A stretch of DNA of 53,825 nucleotides, from NCBI GenBank assembly GCA_016706055.1, contig JADJKL010000015.1, positions 1 to 53,825 on the forward strand, given 5' to 3'. Origin of the DNA: Chitinophagaceae bacterium. Lineage in GTDB: Bacteria > Bacteroidota > Bacteroidia > Chitinophagales > Chitinophagaceae. Below the pieces are notes generated by a model that worked only from the letters and a program-made list of their open reading frames with translations, ran no database searches and had not been told where the DNA came from. Made by a program: the position numbers and the translations under genes. Of this stretch, positions 46,544 through 53,825 are shown piece after piece; position 1 is the first letter of the stretch; each line of letters starts with the position of its first letter.

Positions 46544-47405
46544 TTATAGTTCATCCAATCGGAAAAAATTGTTGGGCCTGATGCCTCTTTCTGTTTCTTT
46601 TAGATTGCAACATTCGTACACCGGATCATGCTCAAAGAAAAGAGTATAATCACCTTCAAGTGCCTCATTTAAAAATGATTTTTTTTCATTTAGCGTTGTT
46701 AATGGGAAACATATCATATGCCATTACATACGGAATAGGAATATGACCTTGCGATGGCAAAAGGTCAGCCATATAAACAATCGTTCTGTCTTTATATTTT
46801 ATTTGTGGCAACATCATATTATCAGTGTGTCCGCTAACAAAACGTACAGATATGTTTTCTGCAAAATTTGTTTCTCCTAGTTTCCCGTCTTTAGTTGTTG
46901 CTATATCTATAAACTTTAGCTGACCACTTTCTTCAATCGGCAGAATATTTTCTTTTAAGAATGATGCTTTCTCTCTGTCATTGGGATGTATGGCCCAATC
47001 CCAATGTGCTTTATTGCTCCAGTAAGTTGCATTCTTAAATGCAGGAACCAATTTATCTCCTTCTCTGTTAATAGAACCGCCGCAATGGTCGAAATGCAAA
47101 TGCGTTAGAAATGCATCCGTAATATCATCTCTATGAAAACCATGTTTGGCTAATGATTTGTCCAATGTATCATCTCCATGGAGATAATAGTGTTTAAAAA
47201 ATTTTGCATCTTGCTTGTCGCCATTGCCATTGTCTATAAGTATTAAACGGTTTCCATCTTCAATCAATAAACAACGTAATGCCCAGGAGCAAAGATTGTT
47301 TTCATCAGCAGGATTAATTTTATTCCACATGCTTTTTGGAACTACGCCAAACATAGCACCGCCATCTAATTTAAAATATCCTGTATTGATTGAGTAGAGT
47401 TTCAT
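46544..47405 (-). CDS. MBL-fold metallohydrolase, frameshifted near the C-terminus
   Basis: About 286 aa when repaired. Metallo-beta-lactamase fold, lactonase-like (AHL lactonase group by overall pattern). Metal motif THLHFDHCGG, second His in VSGHTDN, Asp in VYMADLLPS. The uninterrupted frame stops at 46686 after MFPINNAK. Removing one A at about 46705 gives MFPLTTLNEKKSFLNEAL and continues to a stop at 46544, ending NNFFRLDEL, with the expected final His in FFEHDPVYECC. The start overlaps the end of the MFS gene by 35 nt on the same strand. The exact substrate is unknown. Confidence 0.86.
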
Positions 47406-48705
47406 AAGTCAATTTTTCTTTTGCAGCCCTCGTATAAAATAGTAATAAAAGACCAATTACAAAAAATATAGCCAAGGCCATTATTGAATTTCTTTGCGAG
47501 CCACTTAGTTCTGTAATCAACCCAAAACTAAAAATACCGATTACCGCCGCCATCTTTTCTGTTACATCATAGAAACTGAAAAAAGAAGTGGTGTCTTTTG
47601 TTTCAGGCATTAACTTGGCATAAGTAGAGCGGCTTAGCGATTGAATGCCACCCATAATAAAACCAACGGCTGCACCTAATGCATAAAACTCGTAGATACC
47701 GCCTTTTGGTAAAGTGTAGGCGACAAAGCACATTGCAATCCACATGCTGACTAAGATCATTAAAGTTTTAATATTCCCAATCTTTGATGAAAGCCAAGAA
47801 ATAACATATGCACCGGGAATAGCAATTATCTGAATGATCAGAATTGCAATAATCAGGTTTTCTGTTGGAATTTCTAACTCACTTTTACCATATAAAGCTG
47901 CTACAAGCATTACTGTTTGTACACCCATATTAAAAAAGAAAAATGCGGATAAATATCTTTTCAGGCTGGGAAGTTGTTTTATTTGAGTCCACACTTTTTG
48001 CAACTCTTTATATCCTTTTGATAGAATATTTTTTTGATCGCCGCTGCCTGCAGGAATAGGTTTTGGCATGCGTCGTAAAGAATACTGACCAAAAGCCCAC
48101 CACCAGATACCAACTAATAAAAATGAGATTTGTGAACCTTTCCCTTCTGTAATGCCAATTTTATCATGCATTAAAACAAATACAAAACATATTAATTGTA
48201 ATAATACACTTCCCATATATCCATAAGCAAACCCTTTGGCACTAACTCTGTCCCTATCTTCTACAGCTGCAATTTCAGGAAGAAAAGAATTATAAAAAAC
48301 CTGCCCACCCCAAAATCCTACACAAGCAATTATCATGGCGATGATTCCTAATTCAAGTGTGGTTCCATCAAAAAAATAGAGAACAGCACAAGCAAGGCTA
48401 CCCATTGTCAAGAAGAAATTCAAAAATTTCTTTTTATTTCCTTTGTAATCTGCAATGGATGAAAGTAATGGCGACATCACAGCCACAATCAGAAATGCTA
48501 AGGCAATTGCATAATTATATAAAGCTGTATTCTCAAAATGTCTTCCTAAAAAGGTAACCGTCGATTTGGAGACACTGGCATCATCCACTGCCACCGCTTC
48601 AAAATAGGTTGGGAATATAGTGGAAGTAATAACAAGATTATAGGAAGAGCTTGCCCAATCGTACATAGCCCAGCCGTTTACTACTTTTTTTGAAGCCGTT
48701 TGCAT
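47371..48705 (-). CDS. MFS transporter (UMF1/Atg22-like)
   Basis: 444 aa, 12 predicted membrane helices with a longer loop after helix 6 (residues about 215-245, Gly/Lys-rich). It begins NGWAMYDWASSSYN, the hallmark of the Atg22/UMF1 branch, and holds the second-half motif (LSRSTYAKLMPE). Branch members move amino acids or other small solutes; the substrate is unknown. The 35-nt same-strand overlap with the hydrolase gene suggests one transcript. The gene reads cleanly with no indel. Confidence 0.9.
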   Translation of the reverse strand: MQTASKKVVNGWAMYDWASSSYNLVITSTIFPTYFEAVAVDDASVSKSTVTFLGRHFENTALYNYAIALAFLIVAVMSPLLSSIADYKGNKKKFLNFFLTMGSLACAVLYFFDGTTLELGIIAMIIACVGFWGGQVFYNSFLPEIAAVEDRDRVSAKGFAYGYMGSVLLQLICFVFVLMHDKIGITEGKGSQISFLLVGIWWWAFGQYSLRRMPKPIPAGSGDQKNILSKGYKELQKVWTQIKQLPSLKRYLSAFFFFNMGVQTVMLVAALYGKSELEIPTENLIIAILIIQIIAIPGAYVISWLSSKIGNIKTLMILVSMWIAMCFVAYTLPKGGIYEFYALGAAVGFIMGGIQSLSRSTYAKLMPETKDTTSFFSFYDVTEKMAAVIGIFSFGLITELSGSQRNSIMALAIFFVIGLLLLFYTRAAKEKLTYETLLNQYRIF

Positions 48706-48745
48706 AGTTAATGCTTTGTAGTAAAAATAGGGATTTCAATGGCTA

Positions 48746-48782
48746 TAATAAAAAACCCGTCCAGCCTGAGGCTGGACGGGTT
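48746..48782 (-). terminator. Strong terminator of the lipoprotein gene
   Basis: AACCCGTCCAGCC (48754-48766) and GGCTGGACGGGTT (48770-48782) form a perfect 13-bp stem with a 3-nt loop. On the minus strand it is followed by a T-run. Confidence 0.93.
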
Positions 48783-48804
48783 GCTAAAAACATAAACGTA
48801 TTAT

Positions 48805-49548
48805 TTATTCTGGATCGTAAGTAAATGTTTTAATAGTATTGAATTGACTATCGGTAAACTCAAACACTATTGGACTTCCGTTGAAAACTCCGTCAGAAAT
48901 TTTTTCGGACATGTCGGTAATTGTTTGCTCCGATATCTTAGCGGCTTTTACTTCAGAAGAGACCATTCGTACACTATTAAGTCCGTCGGCATTTTTTGTT
49001 AATTGAAAACTGATTATATTGGTTGGACGCATTTCTTTGTTAAGCAATTGTGCAAGTGCTTCTCCGTCTTCCATGCTGGCTTCTTTTGTTACATAGACTT
49101 CTACATTCTCAAAAGTTGTTTTCTCGCCGTATGTTGACAAATCAGTACCATTCTTCTCCAATTTTTTAAAATAAACTGTTTGAAGAGGTTTAAACTTATT
49201 GGTAGAAAGAACCATATTCACAGGCTTGCCATCAAATACATTGTCAGAAATTAGACCGCCAATTGCTTCAAAACTTGAAACAGGAATGTCTTTAAATTTT
49301 TCTTCATTCACTACCATTTTACAGTTAATGGTATCGCCGTCTTTATTTAGTTGAAAGCTTTTTTTGTTATCCTTGGTTTCTGGATCTGTATCCAGTTTAT
49401 AAATATAATCAGCAGTTGCTTGCGCCTGTTCCTCAGTAATGCCATCATTATAATACACTTCTATATTACTGCTTTTTACTTTTTTACCGTAGTTGGTGCA
49501 GGAAGTCAATGTTATTGCTGCTAGTAGAAATAAGATTAGTGGTTTCAT
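48805..49548 (-). CDS. Lipoprotein with an internal domain duplication
   Basis: 247 aa. Type II signal with lipobox LTSC (Cys near residue 17), so it is lipid-anchored to a membrane. Two similar units follow: about 18-125 (NYGKKVKSSNIEVYYNDGI ... SFQLNKDGDT ... LISDNVFDGKPVNMVLSTNKFKPLQTV) and about 137-243 (TYGEKTTFENVEVYVTKEA ... SFQLTKNADG ... KISDGVFNGSPIVFEFTDSQFNTIKTF). I do not recognise the family. Monocistronic, with its own strong terminator, between uppP and the MFS gene. Confidence 0.82.
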   Translation of the reverse strand: MKPLILFLLAAITLTSCTNYGKKVKSSNIEVYYNDGITEEQAQATADYIYKLDTDPETKDNKKSFQLNKDGDTINCKMVVNEEKFKDIPVSSFEAIGGLISDNVFDGKPVNMVLSTNKFKPLQTVYFKKLEKNGTDLSTYGEKTTFENVEVYVTKEASMEDGEALAQLLNKEMRPTNIISFQLTKNADGLNSVRMVSSEVKAAKISEQTITDMSEKISDGVFNGSPIVFEFTDSQFNTIKTFTYDPE

Positions 49549-49623
49549 GTGTTTGTTTTAATTTTTTACATAGATAAATAAATCTATCCATTTTATAATA
49601 CCCCTTATAGGGATTTTTAATAT

Positions 49624-50418
49624 TTATTTTGACAAATAACCTGTTGCAATGAGTATCAGTAGAATAACTCCCGCAATAATTCTGTAATATCCAAAGAAAC
49701 GGAAGCCATGCTTTTGCAAAAAACCGATGAAAAACTTAATGGCCAGCAAAGCAACGATAAAAGCGACTACATTACCAATGGCAAAAAGTTTGATATGCTC
49801 AGTAGTAATGGTTTCATAGCCTTTTAGCAACTTGTATCCGGTTGCTGCCGCCATGGTTGGCACAGCAAGAAAGAAGGAGAACTCAGCCGCTAATTTTCTT
49901 GTCAGTTTTTGTTGCATACCGCCAATAATGCTTGCCGCACTACGGCTTACTCCAGGTATCATGGCAATGCATTGCCAAAGGCCAATGATGAATGCATTTG
50001 GGTAACTTATTTTTTCATCTGTTTCAACTGTCGGCGTTTTAAAAACGGAATCAATAAACAAAAGCACAATACCGCCGGCAATTAATGAAATAGCAACTGT
50101 CATAGTGCTTTCTAAAAGCTCATCTATCTTATCAGAAAAAATAAAACCTAAAGCCAACGCTGGAATAACAGCGACAATCAATTTGCCATAAAATCCCCAC
50201 TTGCCATTTTTTATCGGATCAATAAATTTTTTCCAGTACAAAACAACAACGGCGAGTATAGCACCCAGCTGAATGCCAACGGTAAAAAGCTTTGTAAAAT
50301 CTGTAGATGGAATTCCCAGCAATTTTTCAGTAATGATCATATGCCCAGTGGAAGAGATAGGCAGAAATTCAGTAATGCCTTCTACAATGGCAATAATTAC
50401 GGCTTCAAGAATACTCAT
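49624..50418 (-). CDS. uppP: Undecaprenyl-diphosphatase
   Basis: 264-aa integral membrane phosphatase (BacA family) that turns undecaprenyl diphosphate into the monophosphate carrier for peptidoglycan and surface glycans; it can give bacitracin resistance. Motifs EGITEFLPISSTGHMI and PGVSRSAASIIGG hold the catalytic Glu, Ser and Arg. Eight helices. It follows the DUF3098 gene after a hairpin at 50460, in the conserved ftsX-DUF3098-uppP order of Bacteroidota. Confidence 0.97.
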   Translation of the reverse strand: MSILEAVIIAIVEGITEFLPISSTGHMIITEKLLGIPSTDFTKLFTVGIQLGAILAVVVLYWKKFIDPIKNGKWGFYGKLIVAVIPALALGFIFSDKIDELLESTMTVAISLIAGGIVLLFIDSVFKTPTVETDEKISYPNAFIIGLWQCIAMIPGVSRSAASIIGGMQQKLTRKLAAEFSFFLAVPTMAAATGYKLLKGYETITTEHIKLFAIGNVVAFIVALLAIKFFIGFLQKHGFRFFGYYRIIAGVILLILIATGYLSK

Positions 50419-50459
50419 TGTAAGTGGTTATTGGTTTTTGGGATGTTGATGTATAAAAG

Positions 50460-50487
50460 AAGGCGATACAGTTTCCAGCATCGCCTT
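50460..50487 (-). terminator. Hairpin between DUF3098 and uppP
   Basis: AAGGCGAT (50460-50467) and ATCGCCTT (50480-50487) pair perfectly, loop of 12 nt, with T-rich flanks on both strands. It may partly separate uppP from the upstream genes. Confidence 0.65.
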
Positions 50488-50532
50488 TTAAAATATTTTT
50501 AGTTTAATTTATCAACTAACAGCTTCTTTCGG

Positions 50533-50769
50533 TCAGACGGGTTTTTTGAAAATGGCAATTACTTCAATCACCAATCCTGCCAAAATAAGAATAGGAGCAA
50601 TAGTGATTCTAGTAGTGCTGTAAACGGCACTTTTATCAAATACCGTCGGATCGTTATTACTCTTGCCACCCGATAAAAGGAACATACCAATTGCGATTAC
50701 AACAACGCCAATCAGCATCCATTTGTAATTCTCTTTGTCAAACATCGAAACATCTTTTGTTGTACTCAT
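50533..50769 (-). CDS. DUF3098 small membrane protein
   Basis: 78 aa from ATG 50769 (MSTTKDVSMFDKENY; an ATG three codons earlier is also possible). Two helices, about 18-34 and 54-74, with a short polar loop (GGKSNNDPTVF). Conserved across Bacteroidota between ftsX and uppP but without a known role. The constant neighbours suggest a link to division or wall synthesis. Confidence 0.9.
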   Translation of the reverse strand: MSTTKDVSMFDKENYKWMLIGVVVIAIGMFLLSGGKSNNDPTVFDKSAVYSTTRITIAPILILAGLVIEVIAIFKKPV

Positions 50770-50892
50770 TTCTTTCACTTTTGGGTCTGCAATATAATGA
50801 TTTTGATGAATAGGCTTTTATTTATCAAAAGGGAATCTCGCAGTTTAAGAATAATATTTTGCAAATTAACCTCCGGACTCACCATTCACTAA

Positions 50893-51765
50893 TCAATACA
50901 AATCATCTAGCTTCATTCTCAGATACTTGATCACACTGCGGTGGGTGCTGAAAACGGTAATCGCAATGCCAATTACAATCAATATCAGGAATAAAAGGAT
51001 AAGCAATGTATTATCATGAATAGTTTTCAACCAGCTTACGGAGTTTTCTGCAAAAATGATTACCACATATAATAATGCAGAAGCAATCACACCGCTGATG
51101 GCGCCATTAATCACCGCTTTTACATTAAGCGGTTTAGCAATAAACCAACGGGTTGCGCCAACCATCTGCATAGTCTTTATTAGGAAGCGGTTACTGAACA
51201 TTGCAAGGCGAATCGTATTATCGATCAGAAATATCACCACAATAGAAATAACAATAACCAATATAAGTAAGCCAATACTCACCGACCGTATATTTTTATT
51301 AAGCTTGTCAACAAGAGCCGCTGGGTATTTCACATCACTAACATAGGTCTGGCTTTCGATGTCGGCTTGAATAGCCTTCATAGAATCCACTTGCACATAT
51401 TGCCTTTTTATTTTAAAGTAAATGGCATTTGGGAGAGGATTTTCATCAAGCACTTTACTCCAGTCCTCATTTTCTTCTTCCATGTAAATTTTCTTACCCT
51501 CTTCTTTCGAAACGTACTGAATTGATTTTACATATGGTTTGGTAGTTATATAATCCATCAGTGCCACACTGTCCTTCGGGTTCAGGTCGCCACGCAGATA
51601 AGCCCTTACTTCCACATTCTCTTTAAAATAATCACCCAGCTTATTGGCATTAATAACCAACCAGCCGATAATACCGAGTAAAAACAGTACCAGGGTAACA
51701 CCCAGTATGGACATGAAGTACGATGGTTTGCCTCTCTTGATAGATGATTTTCCCGTTTGCGCCAT
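50893..51765 (-). CDS. ftsX: Cell-division protein FtsX
   Basis: 290-aa permease-like protein that pairs with FtsE and controls wall hydrolases at the septum. One N-terminal helix (about 18-40), a periplasmic domain (about 45-160, YVKSIQYVSKEEGKKIY), then three more helices with the conserved TMQMVGATRWFIAKP loop. Length normal. ftsE is not next to it. Transcription probably starts from the -7 element at 51855 and passes a GC-rich hairpin. Confidence 0.96.
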   Translation of the reverse strand: MAQTGKSSIKRGKPSYFMSILGVTLVLFLLGIIGWLVINANKLGDYFKENVEVRAYLRGDLNPKDSVALMDYITTKPYVKSIQYVSKEEGKKIYMEEENEDWSKVLDENPLPNAIYFKIKRQYVQVDSMKAIQADIESQTYVSDVKYPAALVDKLNKNIRSVSIGLLILVIVISIVVIFLIDNTIRLAMFSNRFLIKTMQMVGATRWFIAKPLNVKAVINGAISGVIASALLYVVIIFAENSVSWLKTIHDNTLLILLFLILIVIGIAITVFSTHRSVIKYLRMKLDDLY

Positions 51766-51796
51766 TCTATAGTATTTTGAATTTTTTCAGGTTGCG

Positions 51797-51855
51797 GCCC
51801 GCCCGGATGAACAATCTTTTTTATAATAATGAATCATTCATTCGTTCGGACGGGC
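51797..51855 (-). promoter_or_regulatory. Hairpin in the ftsX leader
   Basis: On the minus strand GCCCGTCCG (51855-51847) pairs with CGGGCGGGC (51805-51797) over 9 bp with one G-U, and an inner ATGAA/TTCAT extension. Very GC-rich for this genome. Confidence 0.45.
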
Positions 51856-51862
51856 AAAAGTA
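51855..51862 (-). promoter_or_regulatory. -7 element of the ftsX operon
   Basis: On the minus strand TACTTTTG, an exact TAnnTTTG, about 90 nt before the ftsX start. An ATTG lies 15 nt further upstream. Confidence 0.45.
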
Positions 51863-52094
51863 ACCAATTCACCTTTACAATCAGTATTTTTGCGACCCGT
51901 TTTGCCTGCCGTCAGGATAGGTTAAACGGTGGTTGCCAGTTCATATTGCCGTATGAATTACAAGAGAAATGTTAAAGAAATTTTTGTTTATACACTGAAG
52001 CTTTAGCGAAAGAGTATTAGCCCGGCTGTAGTGCTACTATCAACTTCCGTTGCGTCGCACTCTTCGGCTGCATGAATTCTACTCGGCATTTTGC

Positions 52095-52121
52095 AGCATC
52101 CCGATATTTATCGGTAATGCT
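52095..52121. repeat. Nested hairpin upstream of leuS
   Basis: Outer AGCAT/ATGCT and inner CCGATA/TATCGG around a TT loop. The inner core resembles the palindrome at 10235. Confidence 0.45.
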
Positions 52122-52157
52122 ACTGAGCAATATTGGGAGTTCACAATAAGGATTCAT

Positions 52158-52216
52158 CCCCTCCTCGGAGGGGCGAATTAAATGAGTTTATAAATTTGAG
52201 AAATTTGGGGTGGGTC
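52158..52216. repeat. REP-like element upstream of leuS
   Basis: CCCCTCC-TC-GGAGGGG (52158-52173) is a perfect 7-bp stem; TTGGGGTGGGTC follows 32 nt later. Same plan as the elements at 8706 and 10367. Confidence 0.45.
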
Positions 52217-52266
52217 GATAAGCAACAAACAGATTATAAGAATAAATTAAGAAGCGAATACTAATT

Positions 52267-53825
52267 ATGGAATACGATTTCAGACGAATTGAAAAAGATT
52301 GGCAAAAAAAATGGAAAGATTCAAATGCTTACAAAGTAGAAAATGATTTTTCCAAACCAAAATATTATGTGCTGGATATGTTTCCCTATCCAAGTGGTGC
52401 TGGTTTGCATGTAGGCCATCCGTTGGGCTATATCGCATCAGATATTTTCAGCCGCTATAAAAGATTAAAGGGGTTTAATGTATTGCACCCAATGGGGTTC
52501 GATAGTTTTGGATTACCCGCCGAACAATATGCATTAGATACTGGTCAGCATCCTGCCGAAACAACCAAGAAAAATATCGCCACTTTCAAAGCACAGTTAG
52601 ATAATATCGGTTTCTGTTACGATTGGAGCCGTGAAGTACAAACCAGCGATCCTAATTATTACAAATGGACGCAGTGGATATTTCTGCAACTCTTCAATAG
52701 TTATTTCTGCAACACAGAGAAAAAGGCAAGACCTATTTCAGAATTAATAAAGAAGTACGAAACAAAAGGGGCAATGCCGAAAAACGGGCAGCCAATTCCT
52801 GGCAAACATTTTACAGCAGCAGAATGGAATGCTTTTTCAGAAAAAGAACAAGCAGATGTTTTAATGAAGCGACGCCTTGCCTTCTGCGGTTATGGCGAAG
52901 TAAATTGGTGTGAAGCATTGGGAACGGTGTTGGCAAATGATGAAGTAGTGAATGGAGTAAGTGAAAGAGGCGGACATCCGGTAGTGAAAAAAACATTGCG
53001 TCAATGGTATTTAAGAATTACAGCGTATGCTGATCGCTTATTGGAAGGATTGAACACCGTTGACTTCAGCGATGCCATGAAAGAAATGCAAAGCAACTGG
53101 ATTGGAAAAAGTAGTGGAGCAGAGAGCTTGAGATTAACGGAAACTGATAAAAGGATTTCAACATCCAACAAACTCCCAACTTGTTTATACAACAAGACCC
53201 GATACAATTTTTGGTGTTGACTTTATGGTAATTGCTCCTGAATTGGATTTGGTCAATGAAATAAAATCAGAAGAGCAAAGATGAGATCGAAGTGATTTAC
53301 ACTTATGTAAAAAGCCGAAGTGATAGAGAAAGAATGGCAGAGAAAAAAATCACTGGTTATTTACCGGTGCTTATGCAATCAATCCTCTTGATGGAAGACA
53401 AATTCCTATCTGGACTGCAGAATATGTTTTGGCAGGTTATGGTACTGGTGCAATCATGGCAGTGCCTTGCGGAGATCAGAGAGACTTATGCATTTGCCAA
53501 GCATTTCAATATTCCTGTCACAAATATTATTGGCGATGCTTTTAATGGCGAAGAAGCAAACCCTACCAAAGATGCGATATTGGAAAACTCGGCTTCTTAA
53601 ATGGATTAGTGATGAAAGATGCCATTGATGTGGCCGTAAACAAAATAGAAGAACTCGGTATTGGCATCAGAAAGGTAAATTATAAAATGCGGGATGCAGC
53701 TTTCAGCCGGCAGCGGTATTGGGGCGAACCATTTCCAATAAAATGGATTGATGGTATTGCACATCCGTTAGATGAATCGGAGTTACCATTAACATTACCA
53801 CATGTAGATAAATATGGTCCCGGTC
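52267..53825 (+). CDS. leuS: Leucyl-tRNA synthetase, 5' part, frameshifted and cut by the window end
   Basis: Class I synthetase that charges tRNA-Leu and edits mischarged products. The intact first part (52267 to about 53110) has the HIGH-type motif in PYPSGAGLHVGHPLGY, the ERGGHPVVKKTLRQWYLRIT region and IGKSSGAE at the editing-domain border. Beyond that, the editing domain (VYTTRPDTIFGVDFMVIAPE, GTGAIMAVPCGDQRD) and the return to the core (DAAFSRQRYWGEPFPIKW) are present but spread over several frames. Indels lie near 53150-53190, 53285, 53360, 53485 and 53592. The KMSKS loop lies outside the window. As an essential gene it must work, so these are most likely sequence errors near a contig end. 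Confidence 0.93.

Larger units (their letters stand above)
51866..52266. other. Gene-free region between ftsX and leuS with clustered palindromes
   Basis: About 400 nt without an ORF. It holds a nested hairpin at 52095-52121 (AGCAT, CCGATA, TATCGG, ATGCT) and a REP-like element at 52158-52216. The segment around 52010-52095, richer in GC than its surroundings, looks like part of an interspersed repeat. No tRNA was recognised. Confidence 0.5.

Noticed and set aside
52010..52140. tRNA or other structured RNA gene upstream of leuS
   Set aside because: Hairpins exist, but no cloverleaf, T-loop or CCA-type end could be built, and no known RNA consensus fits.

Overview
The window comes from a low-GC member of the Bacteroidota, most likely a Chitinophagaceae-type bacterium (an inference from gene content, not from a marker tree). 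Supporting signs are a series of long secreted proteins ending in type IX secretion (T9SS) sorting domains, a TonB-type receptor with an N-terminal carboxypeptidase-regulatory-like domain, an ftsX / DUF3098 / uppP cluster, promoters of the TTTG-N20-TAnnTTTG type, and a general lack of Shine-Dalgarno sequences (greA is the exception).

Layout. 0.4-2.3 kb: a PhoR/PhoB-like two-component pair. 2.5-7.4 kb: a secreted orphan with a caspase-like His/Cys signature, an MsbA-type ABC exporter, and a small-protein plus nucleotidyltransferase pair. 7.4-12 kb: the ATP synthase operon atpB-atpE-atpF-atpH-atpA, closed by a strong terminator with no atpG behind atpA. 12.4-21.2 kb: a T9SS cargo gene, a receptor / TPR / membrane protein / winged-helix regulator module, a small secreted protein, and an ABC-2 exporter with a LolA-like protein. 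21.2 kb: pdxA. 22.8-41.2 kb: an 18-kb island of secreted proteins (a duplicated adhesin-like protein, a GH33-type sialidase, a di-heme cytochrome c peroxidase-like protein, a purple-acid-phosphatase-like metallophosphoesterase, a very long calcium-repeat protein and a PQQ-type sugar dehydrogenase). 41.3-46.5 kb: rsmA, a 2-hydroxyacid dehydrogenase, greA, a HIT protein, ruvC, a flippase-like membrane protein and a DUF3108 protein. 46.5-51.8 kb (minus strand): ftsX, DUF3098, uppP, a duplicated-domain lipoprotein, an MFS transporter and an MBL-fold hydrolase. 52.3 kb to the end: leuS, cut by the window edge.

How the genes fit together. The housekeeping blocks (ATP synthase, vitamin B6, rRNA methylation, transcript cleavage, Holliday resolution, undecaprenyl phosphate recycling, divisome FtsX, leucyl-tRNA synthesis) surround a secreted-enzyme island. 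That island suggests a surface or extracellular programme acting on sialylated glycans, phosphoesters and sugars.

Quality warning. At least ten genes carry single-base insertions or deletions, mostly in A or T runs. They are dense at 33.6-36.6 kb and in the last 700 bases. They hit genes that must work (leuS, atpB), so most are probably sequence errors rather than pseudogenes. Frameshifted genes are given here as one composite span, with the break positions stated in the evidence.
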